From contig JAHHHA010000037.1 in the NCBI GenBank assembly GCA_019359615.1, forward strand, positions 1 to 60,351: a stretch of 60,351 nucleotides of DNA, written 5' to 3'. A program made the translations under genes and the position numbers. The notes beneath the pieces are model-generated. The model was not told the origin of the DNA. It saw only the letters and a list, made by a program, of their open reading frames with translations, and did no database searches. The stretch is from Cyanosarcina radialis HA8281-LM2 (lineage in GTDB: Bacteria; Cyanobacteriota; Cyanobacteriia; Cyanobacteriales; CCAP-1448). Below are positions 43,084 to 52,359 of this stretch, piece after piece (position 1 is the stretch's first letter; the number at the start of each line of letters is the position of its first letter).

Positions 43084-43550
43084 AGTTTTTATTTCTCTGA
43101 CTTAACTTGTTTGGCTTATTAGAAAACGTTGTTGTCATTTGTTTTCTCCTAGTTATTAGAGTTGAGCTATTTGCTTAACTGTTTCGATCGTAGGGATTTA
43201 ACTGAGAAGAAACATCGGAAAAACGTTTTGGCTGCCATCAACGAAAGTCGGATAAGCCTCTTCTAACTTTCGTCGTAGATGATAAGAGTTGGGCAAAAGG
43301 CGATCGAATTTATTTAAAAAACAGTTGCAAGGCGCGACGAATATAAGATGCCCAGGACTCAGTTTGAGGTGGAAATATGAGTGCATAGAACATGATGCCG
43401 CTAGATTTTTATTTACCAACTGTGAGATTTACACAGATCGTTGCGATTATGATTGGGAATTACTTCCCAGTCATAATCTAGAACGAGTGGTGCTACCCTT
43501 TTCTCGTCCGCGCGATGGACTGAAAGTAAAGTTCGATCGGCGTTTGGTTC
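43084..43550. other. Upstream region of the RiPP cluster
   Basis: 467 bp between the toroid gene and the RNA-ligase-like gene, containing the second copy of the shared hairpin (43233-43275). A minus-strand frame at 43198-43386 (MHSYFHLKLSPGHLIFVAPC...) includes that hairpin, but coding is doubtful. The cluster promoter should lie in 43.09-43.2 kb; no confident -10/-35 pair was identified. Confidence 0.4.
43233..43275. repeat. Hairpin repeat, copy 2
   Basis: On the minus strand: CGACGAAAGTTA, a 13-base loop, then CGACTTTCGTTGATGGCA. The last 16 bases (ACTTTCGTTGATGGCA) are identical to copy 1 at 34385-34425. Confidence 0.6.
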
Positions 43551-44066
43551 CTAGGGCCTAAAAACAAACTCATCTAGCAATTTCCAGGGGCCTCCCAGGT
43601 AGTACCACAGTAACAATCCTTCCCCATAACCCTCAAAGGCTTGCCAATCATTTGTCATCTGCTCGTACAACTGGCGCGATCGCTCGGCGGTAGTTTTATT
43701 GGTAATGGTGATATGAGGTCGATACCCCTGTCGATCTTGGTGGCTCAACCAATCGTGCCAGCTTTTTGCCAGGTGTTGGCGGAGTTGAGTCAATGGGGGA
43801 GAGTCGATTTCTACCGCTACACCTCTGCCGAGAAATCGTAACTTGGGAAAGGTCAGGGTAAAAATTGAGGTGCGGGAGCAATAATCTTGTAGCCTCTGTT
43901 GGATCTCAGAAGCTTCCTCGCCCGGTAAGGCATGAAAGAGGGTGACGTGAGCGGGCAAAAAGTTTTTTTCTGTGGGAAAATATTTCTGTCGCAAGCGATC
44001 GAAATAGATAAATGTCTCGCGATCTAGCTTTAAAGTCAAAATTAGGGGGGCTAAGGACTCAGACAT
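43551..44066 (-). CDS. 2H phosphoesterase / 2'-5' RNA ligase family protein
   Basis: 171 residues with two HxT/S-type motifs, AHVTLFHAL (~39-47) and PHITITNKT (~117-125), that form the catalytic pair of the 2H phosphoesterase superfamily. The length fits the LigT/ThpR-like single-domain members, which hydrolyse 2',3'-cyclic phosphates or 2'-5' bonds. Upstream boundary of the RiPP region; no functional link visible. Confidence 0.82.
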   Translation of the reverse strand: MSESLAPLILTLKLDRETFIYFDRLRQKYFPTEKNFLPAHVTLFHALPGEEASEIQQRLQDYCSRTSIFTLTFPKLRFLGRGVAVEIDSPPLTQLRQHLAKSWHDWLSHQDRQGYRPHITITNKTTAERSRQLYEQMTNDWQAFEGYGEGLLLWYYLGGPWKLLDEFVFRP

Positions 44067-44396
44067 ATAGCGAACGGGATCGGCTCATTCCTAACTATAC
44101 GCTCTTCATTAGACGATCGCTTAAACCTGTCGAGAGCGGAAGAAACTAGACTTTTGGCTGTGTCAATAATGCCAATAGATAGATGGTTGCAGAGCCAGAT
44201 AAAGATAAGGTGTTTCTAACAATCATCGTTCGACTCCCAAAAGCGAAGACGATCGATTAAAGCGTAAAAGCGTGAAATTTCTGAATAGTCCCCCAATCAA
44301 TCCTGATTAAGATCTTAAAACCGTTGATTTTCGCGAGCCTGATGAAAATCTTATCTGACCATTTGAGTTCTTATCTTAAACACTACGGTTCAGGTC

Positions 44397-45191
44397 ATGA
44401 AACTCGAAAACAAAGTAACATTGGTGACAGGTAGCAGTCAGGGAATCGGACAAGCGATCGCTATTCGTCTTGCTGAGGAGGGAGCCAGCGTAGTTATCAA
44501 TTACCGTTCTAGCCCTGAAGGGGCTGAAGAAACCCTACACAAGGTACAGGCGGCAGGTGGAAACTGTTACATGGCGCAGTGTCCGAAAAAAGGAGCGATC
44601 GTTCGAGCGGATTTATCGAGCGTAAGCGAAGCACGGGAACTCGTGCGCGAAAGCATCGAGCAGTTTGGCAAATTAGACATCTTAGTAAATAATGCCGGAA
44701 TCCAAAAAAATGAGGATTTTCTAGACATTTCCGAAGCCGATTACGACCAAGTATTAGATGTCAACTTAAAAGGAGTTTTCTTTACGACGCAAGCCTTTGT
44801 CAAGCATCTTAAAGAAACCGATCGCCCCGGTAAAGTAATTAATATCAGTTCGGTTCACGAAGAATTGCCATTTCCTCACTTCACGGCCTACTGCGCCAGT
44901 AAAGGTGGCTTGAAAATGATGATGCGAAACTTAGCAGTCGAACTAGCACCACTGGGAGTAACGATTAATAACGTCGCACCAGGCGCGATCGCTACTCCTA
45001 TCAACCAAGAATTGCTTAACGACAAAGAGAAACTCAATGCAGTTCTAAAAAACATTCCCTTGAGTCGCTTAGGCAAACCAGAAGATGTGGCAGGATTAGT
45101 ATCATTTTTAGCTTCTTCTGATGCCGATTACATCACGGGTTCTACTTATTACGTCGATGGTGGATTGCTCTGGAACTATCAAGAGCAATAA
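44397..45191 (+). CDS. Short-chain dehydrogenase/reductase (glucose 1-dehydrogenase-like)
   Basis: 264 residues. NAD(P) loop TGSSQGIGQAIAIRL, LVNNAG motif, catalytic Ser in NISSVHEELPF and Tyr-Lys in TAYCASKGGLK, and the C-terminal YITGSTYYVDGGLLW. These match the classical SDR family close to glucose 1-dehydrogenases. A short insert (CYMAQCPKKG) near residue 58 lengthens the third strand region. The 330-bp stretch upstream shows no other gene. Substrate unresolved. Confidence 0.9.
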   Translation: MKLENKVTLVTGSSQGIGQAIAIRLAEEGASVVINYRSSPEGAEETLHKVQAAGGNCYMAQCPKKGAIVRADLSSVSEARELVRESIEQFGKLDILVNNAGIQKNEDFLDISEADYDQVLDVNLKGVFFTTQAFVKHLKETDRPGKVINISSVHEELPFPHFTAYCASKGGLKMMMRNLAVELAPLGVTINNVAPGAIATPINQELLNDKEKLNAVLKNIPLSRLGKPEDVAGLVSFLASSDADYITGSTYYVDGGLLWNYQEQ

Positions 45192-45330
45192 CCTGAGTTC
45201 GGAATTCGGAGTTCAAAGTTCGGAGTTAGTCCAGATTTTTTGACTTTAACACTAGAAGGAAAGCACCGAATGAGAAACGATCGCCTTTCAAAGGATACTA
45301 TAAGGAATCGCTCTCTCAACTGAGCCTCAA

Positions 45331-45810
45331 ATGAACCAATATCTTGATTTTTACCTTCGTCCTTGGGAACAGAGCGATCGCCTAGCTGCGGCTGAAGTCA
45401 TTCATACAGTATTAACTGAATACGGCCTGCCTTGGGAACCGGAAGGAGCCGATCGAGATGTTTTAGAAGTAGAACAATACTATCTCGTTCCTGGGGGTGA
45501 ATTTTGGGTGGTAGAGCAGCAAGAACGAATCGTCGGTACTGGTGCTTATCACCCCACAAGTCGGGGCGAAAAAGCCGTAGAACTTCGCAAAATGTACCTT
45601 TTACCTCAAGTCAGGGGTCAAGGTTTAGGTAAGTATTTACTGCAACAGCTAGAAACCGCCATTACCTCTCAAGGTTTCCATCAAATCTGGCTAGAAACCG
45701 CCAGCGTTCTCAAAGAAGCAGTTCGGCTTTACGAAAGCAGCGGCTATTTAGCGGCGACAGGAGTAGAAACAAAAAGATGCGATCGCGTCTATCTCAAAGT
45801 CTTAACTTGA
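45331..45810 (+). CDS. GNAT family N-acetyltransferase
   Basis: 159 residues. VELRKMYLLPQVRGQGLGKYL is the acetyl-CoA binding motif A, and FHQIWLETASVLKEAVRLYE with SSGY forms the closing GNAT motif. Resembles stand-alone GNATs near amino-acid/antibiotic acetyltransferases. It is followed by CTGAACTT-type tandem repeats and then rpmB. Confidence 0.88.
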   Translation: MNQYLDFYLRPWEQSDRLAAAEVIHTVLTEYGLPWEPEGADRDVLEVEQYYLVPGGEFWVVEQQERIVGTGAYHPTSRGEKAVELRKMYLLPQVRGQGLGKYLLQQLETAITSQGFHQIWLETASVLKEAVRLYESSGYLAATGVETKRCDRVYLKVLT

Positions 45811-45862
45811 GGAGTTCAGAAGTTCAGAAGTTTAGAAGTTCAGAAGTTCAGGAGGCAGGAGG
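45808..45862. repeat. GTTCAGAA tandem repeats
   Basis: GAGTTCAGAAGTTCAGAAGT and similar units continue for ~50 bp after the GNAT gene: the reverse-strand form of the CTGAACTTC family at 12.5 and 27.65 kb. Confidence 0.7.
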
Positions 45863-45958
45863 TAATTAAATTTTCGCCCTCTTCGCCCTCTCTCCCTCTC
45901 CCCCACCGTCCTACATTTCGGTACAATATAAAGTCTGTCGCACTCTATAAGGTTTCCT

Positions 45959-46195
45959 ATGTCACGCAGATGTCAACTAACAGGTAAAAAGGCAAACAAT
46001 GCCTATGCTATTTCCCACTCCCACCGTCGGACTAAAAAGCTGCAACAGCCTAACTTACAGTGGAAGCGAATTTGGTGGGCTGAAGGCAAGCGTTGGGTAA
46101 GACTGCACATCTCTACCAAAGCCATCAAAACCTTAGAAAAGAAAGGGTTAGCAGCTATGGCAAAAGAAGCAGGAATTAACTTGAATCACTATTAA
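45959..46195 (+). CDS. rpmB: 50S ribosomal protein L28
   Basis: 78 residues, complete. Begins [20 protein letters not shown], the family signature, followed by [17 protein letters not shown] and the basic end. An AT-rich TACAATATAAAGTC block ~30 bp upstream could be its promoter. Monocistronic. Confidence 0.95.
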   Translation: MSRRCQLTGKKANNAYAISHSHRRTKKLQQPNLQWKRIWWAEGKRWVRLHISTKAIKTLEKKGLAAMAKEAGINLNHY

Positions 46196-46225
46196 TCGTG
46201 GGGCATTTAGAGGTGCGATCGCCTC

Positions 46226-47056
46226 ATGTTTGATTCAACCTGTAAGTTTCTGGTAGAAACCTTTGCCGATGACTTTGCTACCTGGCTGTTGGGAGAACCC
46301 ATCTCCCTAACTCAATTAAGTCCCTCGGAACTCTCAGTCGAACCGATCCGGGCTGATGCGTTGATTTTGCTGCAATCTGATGAAGTTGTCCTTCACATAG
46401 AATTCCAAACTCAACCAGATCCAGATCTGCCTTTTCGGATGGCAGATTATCGCTTGCGCGTCTATCGTCGGTTTCCCCAAAAAACCATGCGTCAAGTAGT
46501 AATTTATCTCAAAGAGACGGGTTCAGATTTGGTGCGAGAGACTTTCTTCACCTTGGAGAGAACCCGTCACGAATTTGAGGTAATTCGGCTGTGGGAGGAA
46601 CCCACAGAAAGGTTGTTGTCATCTCCTGGCTTATTGCCGTTAGCGGTGTTGAGTCAAACTGGCGTTCGTTCTAACGTCTTGCAACAAGTCGCGCAAACGA
46701 TCGAGCAGATTTCGCCAAGAAGAGTACAGAGTAATGTGGCAGCAGCAACCGCCATTTTAGCTGGGTTAGTATTAGAACCAGAAGTAATTCGGCGAGTGTT
46801 AAGGAGAGAACTGATGCAGGAATCTACTATTTATCGGGAGATTTGGCAGGAAGCTAAGACCGAAGGTAAGGCTGAGGGTATAGCTGAAGGTAAGGCTGAG
46901 GGTATAGCTGAAGGTAAGGCTGAAGAACGTCAAGAGGTGGCACTCAATTTGCTCAGAGAAGGTATAGCGATCGAGACTATATCAAGGGTAACTGGGTTAT
47001 CTCTCGAACAGGTGCAGCAGTTACATCAGGCGAGTGCTACCAATTTAGAGAATTAA
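46226..47056 (+). CDS. Rpn-family PD-(D/E)XK nuclease/putative transposase
   Basis: 276 residues. Starts MFDSTCKFLVETFADDFATW, with the Rpn catalytic core: RADALILLQS, VVLHIEFQTQP (E-x-Q), DYRLRVYRRF. Residues ~205-233 are tandem copies of KAEGIAEG, coded by repeats at 46.86-46.93 kb, and the end is a short HTH-like helix (IETISRVTGLSLEQVQQL). Rpn proteins are RecA-independent recombination-promoting nucleases, and many are mobile-associated. 30 bp after rpmB, same strand. Confidence 0.88.
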   Translation: MFDSTCKFLVETFADDFATWLLGEPISLTQLSPSELSVEPIRADALILLQSDEVVLHIEFQTQPDPDLPFRMADYRLRVYRRFPQKTMRQVVIYLKETGSDLVRETFFTLERTRHEFEVIRLWEEPTERLLSSPGLLPLAVLSQTGVRSNVLQQVAQTIEQISPRRVQSNVAAATAILAGLVLEPEVIRRVLRRELMQESTIYREIWQEAKTEGKAEGIAEGKAEGIAEGKAEERQEVALNLLREGIAIETISRVTGLSLEQVQQLHQASATNLEN

Positions 47057-47307
47057 AGAGAAGGCACAGTTGCCAATCGAGATGATGAGGGGAGAAGGGT
47101 TGGAGGTGAAGGCTAGCGATCGCTTCTAAGTAGGTAAAGTAGCAGGTAAATTCTTGTAAATTTGCTGGTTTAGTCGATCGCATTGTGCCAGCTTATAAAA
47201 TAAGAGCGATCGAGGAGAAAGGCTGAAAATCATTTGTCTGTTTTCTCTTTTCCCTCTTTCATAAAAGCTCCTTTGCTAGACTAGCAACACGGGATGATTT
47301 ATAGCGT

Positions 47308-48693
47308 ATGAATCTCAAGAGGAAAGCTGCCTTAATTCGACACTCTAGCGATCGGGGATTTGTGTTGCCGACGATCTTTGGACTAGGGTTAATGATGATC
47401 CTGATCGGTATTACCATGGTCGTACTTTCCCATGACAATCAACTAACCGCTTCATCTCAAAAGAAAACTAGCGAAGCGTCGAACGTAGCTGAAGCAGGTG
47501 TAGCTGAAGTCCTCAGTTTTTTAAGCTATAAATACAATCGCGCCCTAGCTCAGACAAATCTGGCTCAGTGGAAGGATTCTAACCCTAACCAGCAAAATCA
47601 AGACACCTGCAATAACGAACATGGCTTCGACTTAGATCGCTTCGTGGAAGGGGATGAAGGTTTGCGCGTAGGCAAGCCAGTACAGATTAATAACAATCGC
47701 GATCGCTACAAAATCCTCAATTATACTTATAATGCTTCCAATCAAACTGGTACTTTAGTAATTCAAGGTGAATCTAATTGGAATGACGATGTTGGCAAAA
47801 GCAGCAACATTTTGCAAGTTACTGTTCCCGTCAACAATCCTTCTCCCGATAACAGTCCAGTTCCAGGCTTATGGCTGCAACAAGTAAATGATGCCAACGA
47901 CTTAGGTGATAACAAAATTAGAGGCAGCATATTAGTCAATCAATGTCCGCCACTTCAACACATTACTCAAGATAATGTCGATACTATCGGTGAAGCTAAG
48001 GCTAGTAGAGATATTCCTTTTCCCCCTCCTCCCTCTCTCGACCTTGCTGCTATTCCCACCGCCATGCAAGTCACTTCATTATCGGGTTTGGGGTCTTTGT
48101 CAGATCTAAAATTGCCAAGGGCGACAGATACTAAAACTAATGGTTATTATGCTTATGTAATTAAAGGAGATTTGGCTACTACTGGAACTGTAAAAATTAC
48201 TATTGATGGTAATACTGTCTCACCTCCAGATACAGATCCAAAAATCATATTTTACGTTCAAAAAAATATTAAACTAGATGGTATTGTTGACATTAATAGC
48301 GATAAAGAAGCTTTTAGGTTGCAAATTTACGGTAATCCAGCAAATAATGCTTATCAATGCACGCCACCTTCCCCAACTTGCCATACCACTTTGGTAGAGA
48401 TTAATGGCAATGGAAACGTTAAAGCCTTAATTTATGCTCCTGATGCCACAGGTCGTGCCTTAACAAATGGCTCAGGCAATCTTACTCAGGCAAACTTCAC
48501 TGGTTCGGTTTGGGTGAAAGAATGGGATCAGGTCAGCGATTATCCCGATACTAAACCTTTAATCGCAGTAGAAGGCGAATATAACAATTTCTTTGCAACT
48601 GAAAAATCTATAGGAATACCAATAGTTTCTGCACCCGTTAGTTGGCAAAGGTGCAGCACTGTTTCAACTAGTAGTTTAAAGTGCGAGCAGTAA
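47308..48693 (+). CDS. PilX/HpsA-like pilin-assembly protein
   Basis: 461 residues. Prepilin-like N-terminus DRGFVLPTIFGLGLMMILIG without the Glu at position 5 of true pilins, as in PilX-type proteins, then a large extracellular domain rich in Asn/Asp/Gly with VAEAGVAEVLSF early on. It is the first of four genes (20-40 bp apart or overlapping) encoding prepilin-like proteins. The arrangement resembles the hormogonium polysaccharide (hps) pseudopilin loci of filamentous cyanobacteria, though hpsA itself is usually much longer. Likely a component of a motility or secretion pseudopilus. Confidence 0.78.
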   Translation: MNLKRKAALIRHSSDRGFVLPTIFGLGLMMILIGITMVVLSHDNQLTASSQKKTSEASNVAEAGVAEVLSFLSYKYNRALAQTNLAQWKDSNPNQQNQDTCNNEHGFDLDRFVEGDEGLRVGKPVQINNNRDRYKILNYTYNASNQTGTLVIQGESNWNDDVGKSSNILQVTVPVNNPSPDNSPVPGLWLQQVNDANDLGDNKIRGSILVNQCPPLQHITQDNVDTIGEAKASRDIPFPPPPSLDLAAIPTAMQVTSLSGLGSLSDLKLPRATDTKTNGYYAYVIKGDLATTGTVKITIDGNTVSPPDTDPKIIFYVQKNIKLDGIVDINSDKEAFRLQIYGNPANNAYQCTPPSPTCHTTLVEINGNGNVKALIYAPDATGRALTNGSGNLTQANFTGSVWVKEWDQVSDYPDTKPLIAVEGEYNNFFATEKSIGIPIVSAPVSWQRCSTVSTSSLKCEQ

Positions 48694-48712
48694 ACAATTA
48701 AAATCGCGATCG

Positions 48713-49492
48713 ATGTTAAAAAAATCTCCTAAAAAGTTGCATTCAACGTCAGGCTTCACCTTAGTAGAAGTGTTGGTTGGAATGCTAATGGCAACCATAT
48801 TTGTGGCTGTAACTATGCAGTCAATGGTAGTTGGTTCTTTACTGAAATCGCGGGCCAGACAATATAGCGAAGGTACTACTTGGATTCAAGAAGATTTAGA
48901 AAAGCTAAAATATCAAGCAGCTACTTATAAATACACCACCTTGGCTGCTAATGCTACTCCTAATACAATTCCTCCTGCAACCGACGTTGAAATTGAAGTC
49001 ACATCTGATGATGATTTTGATGTGGGAGACAAAATAAAAATTGGCACAGAAAGCGATATCTATACAATTAACAGTAAAAGTGGTAATACATTAACTATTT
49101 CGCCTAACTTGAAAAAAAACCAATCAGCTACTACTAGAGTAGTAGAAATTAGTCGATGCGGAATTACTACGGCAGTAGATAGAACTTCAGGATTTGCCGA
49201 CGGTTTGCGCGATAAATATATTGGTAGCGATCGGGTCGGGAACGAGGAAACCATAAATGAAGACAAAATCAGTAAATTAAAACAAACTCAAGTTGGAGGA
49301 GCTACGCCAACTCCTGATGCCGGACAGCAAGGATTTGAATTGAAAAAAACTCTGACGATCGCCGATGTTGCTCCTTATAACTTACTGCAAGTAAAATATG
49401 AAATTCGCCCCACCGACAATCTTGCAGGCGAACCAGTAGCACAGATGTATACTACAATCGTGCCAAATGCAGCTTTGTTCTGTCCTCTTTGA
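48713..49492 (+). CDS. Pseudopilin (PilV/HpsB-like) with inserted beta module
   Basis: 259 residues. Leader cleavage site SGFTLVEVLVGMLMATIFV (G|F..E) is typical of PilD substrates. Residues ~83-145 (DVEIEVTSDDDFDVGDKIKI, then GTESDIYTINSKSGNTLTIS) look like a module used in phage tail or adhesin proteins. It lies 19 bp after the PilX-like gene. A minor pseudopilin, close to HpsB in position. Confidence 0.8.
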   Translation: MLKKSPKKLHSTSGFTLVEVLVGMLMATIFVAVTMQSMVVGSLLKSRARQYSEGTTWIQEDLEKLKYQAATYKYTTLAANATPNTIPPATDVEIEVTSDDDFDVGDKIKIGTESDIYTINSKSGNTLTISPNLKKNQSATTRVVEISRCGITTAVDRTSGFADGLRDKYIGSDRVGNEETINEDKISKLKQTQVGGATPTPDAGQQGFELKKTLTIADVAPYNLLQVKYEIRPTDNLAGEPVAQMYTTIVPNAALFCPL

Positions 49493-49533
49493 AGTTGGGG
49501 TATAATGTTGTTGCTTGGAATGCGATCGCCCTA

Positions 49534-50088
49534 ATGTTGCCATTAAATACCAGTCAAAAACATCTAGGTTTTACTCTATTTGAACTCATCGTAGTGATGA
49601 TAATAATTGGTATTATCGGAGCGATCGCTGCTCCTAGTTTTTTGGCAGGATTGAACGCTAGGAGAGTAAATGAAGCTACGTTTCAAACTAGAGGCGCTTT
49701 GCAAGAAGCTCAAAGACAAGCTATTCGTAGAAGTAGAAACTGTAGCATTAGGATAGTCGTCGATACTCCTACTCAACCTGCCGCTATAGTGCCAAATTCC
49801 GACCAAGATCGAGAATGTTTGTTCTCAGGCGATCGCGTTTTACAAGGAATTACAATTAGATCTAAACCAACTACTCCTGCTAACCCGTGGGTAATTACCT
49901 TTGATTTTAAAGGCAGAATCAATACTCCATCTAGTGGTGGAACTTTACTGTTTGCTACTCCTAATTCTCCTAGACCATTAAAGTGCTTAGTAGTGTCTAG
50001 AGGGTTAGGGCTGTTGAGAATAGGGGATTACAATGGGTCGATAAATGATAACCCAATTAGTCCCGGCAATTGTATAACTTCACCATAA
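49534..50088 (+). CDS. Type IV prepilin-like protein, GspH/FimT class
   Basis: 184 residues from the ATG at 49534 (the longer frame uses a TTG). Prepilin site HLGFTLFELIVVMIIIGIIG, then GspH/FimT-like features: NEATFQTRGALQEAQRQAIR and a C-terminal beta domain. Overlaps the first bases of the following longer frame. Likely a minor pseudopilin that initiates or caps assembly. Confidence 0.85.
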   Translation: MLPLNTSQKHLGFTLFELIVVMIIIGIIGAIAAPSFLAGLNARRVNEATFQTRGALQEAQRQAIRRSRNCSIRIVVDTPTQPAAIVPNSDQDRECLFSGDRVLQGITIRSKPTTPANPWVITFDFKGRINTPSSGGTLLFATPNSPRPLKCLVVSRGLGLLRIGDYNGSINDNPISPGNCITSP

Positions 50089-50096
50089 GAATAGTA

Positions 50097-50933
50097 ATGA
50101 AATTTAAGCTAGATCGAATTTCGATAAAGCCAAACGATCGATCGGGATTTACTCTCATAGAATTGCTAATAGCGATCGCCCTGACAACAATTATTGTCGC
50201 TGGCATTGGCATTGGATTAGTCAATATTCTTCAAGCCAACGAAAAAACTGAGGCTGAAACTGCTAGCCGCAACAACTTAAATCGCGCCCTTGATTTCATC
50301 AGCGATGACATCAGAACGGCAAGCAACGCTAGTAGCTCAGCACCAACTTGGGCTTGGCCGAACTCAAGCTTAGGTTCTAGCACTCCACCGCCAGCAGCTA
50401 AATTATATTTGCAGATTCCCTTAACCGTTAGTAGCATGACAGCGGCTACCGATGTCATCAATCTGCCAAATCATGGTTTTGCCAATCGGAATGCGGTGAT
50501 GTTTACAGGCAGTGGCACAATAGCAACTGGCTTACAAAAAAATACAAATACGATTTACTATGTAGTTAATATCGATAACAATAATTTCAAAGTAGCCGCT
50601 ACACCCGGAGGTACTCCTATTGACTTAACCACTTCTAGTTCGGGTAATTTAGTAGCTAATCGCTTAGTAATCTACTATATTCGTCCCAGTACGGCTACTT
50701 GGGTAGAACCCAATACAATTTATCGTTCTGTCGGCCCTTGTACTCCAGGTGCTAATCAATTTAATTGCGATGAATTAGTTGATTCGATCGCCGATAATGG
50801 ACTGGTAATAAGAAATGTCACTGATTCTCGCCAAGTAACCATAGATTTGATCGGTCAAATTAGCGAGCCGACCGATCCTGTGGTCAAATTAGAAGTGGCT
50901 ACTACTACAGTATCTACTAGAAATACACAATAA
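50097..50933 (+). CDS. Pseudopilin (PilW/HpsC-like) with phage-tail-like insertion
   Basis: 278 residues from the ATG at 50097. Prepilin site RSGFTLIELLIAIALTTIIV. After RALDFISDDIRTASNA, residues ~117-185 contain NLPNHGFANRNAVMF, NTIYYVVNIDNNNFKVAAT and PIDLTTSSSG, a pattern known from repetitive phage-tail/fibre modules. The end returns to a pilin-like fold. Last of the pseudopilin unit. Confidence 0.8.
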   Translation: MKFKLDRISIKPNDRSGFTLIELLIAIALTTIIVAGIGIGLVNILQANEKTEAETASRNNLNRALDFISDDIRTASNASSSAPTWAWPNSSLGSSTPPPAAKLYLQIPLTVSSMTAATDVINLPNHGFANRNAVMFTGSGTIATGLQKNTNTIYYVVNIDNNNFKVAATPGGTPIDLTTSSSGNLVANRLVIYYIRPSTATWVEPNTIYRSVGPCTPGANQFNCDELVDSIADNGLVIRNVTDSRQVTIDLIGQISEPTDPVVKLEVATTTVSTRNTQ

Positions 50934-50977
50934 ACTCGCGAGTCAAACATACAATCTGAGATATAGCGTTTCTAAAT

Positions 50978-51012
50978 GACTTGTGGGATAGCCGTCCCGG
51001 CTGTCCCAGTGG
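50978..51012. repeat. Dispersed palindrome TTGTGGGATAGCC...GGCTGTCCCA
   Basis: Copy of the repeat at 5.46 kb, between the pseudopilin unit and the zinc-ribbon gene; likely transcription terminator. Part of it lies in the artificial 5' extension of the next frame. Confidence 0.6.
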
Positions 51013-51104
51013 GCTACCCTGGAAGCCTACCCCACAAGAATGTACTTCAGGCAATTGAGAAGTGCTATATAATTATTAGATTTGCCAAAATTAAAGTAGC
51101 ACAA

Positions 51105-52160
51105 ATGAAATGTATTAGCTGCGAGACGGATAATAGCTGGCTCGATCGCATCACTAATTCTGGACGATGCAAAAACTGCCAGCATTCTTTCGTCTTCGAT
51201 CCCCAACAAAAATATGCAGATCTATTTACTGATGATGTTTTCGATCGAGCGATCGACGATATTTCCGAGCGACAAACTTTGTTTTTTGCCCCTCAGCAGT
51301 TATTCTATCGATTAGATAAAGAATTACGTAATACTAATACCAAAAAAATAGATTCCACCTTAATTGTAGTCATATTTATCACCTTGTTGGGCTTAATAAT
51401 TGGAATTTTTCCGATCGCCTTTCCCGATTACGGTAGACCTCAAGAAGCTTATACAATTCCGGCGATTCTATTAATCCTGTTGGCTGGAGCGATCGCGATC
51501 TTTAAATTTTCGTCTATTGCAACCAATTCAGAGCCAACTTCAATAACTCAAAATCAATTTCAAGATTGGTTAGAAAGATGGAATGAAGTCAACTCTCGCA
51601 CTTTAGAAAAACTGCTGCCCTATCCTAAATCGGAAACGGGCTGGCAAGGCAATCCTGACAGGTTTCAGCAAATTATTATCTGCGATCGCCCGGAAATAGC
51701 TCAATTGCTGCTAGCTAATAACTTTCCTTTAGAAAACAATTGTGCGATTTGCGATATCGATGGTTATAAATTAGAAAATTGGAAAAAAGTCAAACAAGCG
51801 ATCGAACGCTACCCTGACTTAAAAATATATGTCTTGCACGATGCTGCTCCTGAAGGCGCGAGCTTAGTTTCTCAGTTGACAAACGAGCCAAATTTGCCAA
51901 TCGATCGAAATACCAAAATTCACGATCTAGGTTTGTGGCCGCGTCAACTGTTCAAAAATGAAAATATCCTAGTCCAAAATTCATATGAATCGGGACAAGA
52001 AGCCAAGAAGCTGCCAGAAAGTATCAAACAGAAGTTATTAATGAAAGAGTTAAACTGGTTAGATGCGGGTAATTTTGTCGAATTAGAATCCTTTAGTTAT
52101 GCCAAATTAAGAGAAATAATTGTTAAAGGGATGGAGAGCGATCGTCCAGTAGATTTGTAA
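51105..52160 (+). CDS. Zinc-ribbon membrane protein, uncharacterised
   Basis: 351 residues from the ATG at 51105. Two Cys pairs (MKCISCE and RCKNCQHSF) form an N-terminal zinc ribbon. Two helices follow (IVVIFITLLGLIIGIFPIAF and IPAILLILLAGAIAIFKFSS), then a ~190-residue cytosolic domain with IICDRPEIAQLLLANNF and LKIYVLHDAAPEGASLV, reminiscent of a Rossmann-like/Toprim-like alternation but not assigned. Function unknown. Confidence 0.7.
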   Translation: MKCISCETDNSWLDRITNSGRCKNCQHSFVFDPQQKYADLFTDDVFDRAIDDISERQTLFFAPQQLFYRLDKELRNTNTKKIDSTLIVVIFITLLGLIIGIFPIAFPDYGRPQEAYTIPAILLILLAGAIAIFKFSSIATNSEPTSITQNQFQDWLERWNEVNSRTLEKLLPYPKSETGWQGNPDRFQQIIICDRPEIAQLLLANNFPLENNCAICDIDGYKLENWKKVKQAIERYPDLKIYVLHDAAPEGASLVSQLTNEPNLPIDRNTKIHDLGLWPRQLFKNENILVQNSYESGQEAKKLPESIKQKLLMKELNWLDAGNFVELESFSYAKLREIIVKGMESDRPVDL

Positions 52161-52359
52161 AGTTGACGAGCAGAGGGCGAAAAGGGGAGACGCTCCACAG
52201 GATACAAAATTCTTTACTCCACACTCCACACTTCCCGCCCTTCTAAGCTTCTAAACTCCTAAACTCCTAAACTCCTAAATTTTTTGTTCTAAAATTGAGT
52301 GGTGTTTAAATTCCTGACCTGCCTTCACTCATTGAATAATTGCTGCGCTTGTGGCTTCC

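Noticed and set aside
43198..43419. 73-codon minus-strand frame upstream of the cluster
   Set aside because: It shares TFVDG with the frame at 34.32 kb only because of the common hairpin DNA; the two frames are offset, so no homologous protein is implied.
46856..46930. Possible CRISPR-like repeat
   Set aside because: Tandem in-frame units of the Rpn gene encoding KAEGIAEG, no spacers.
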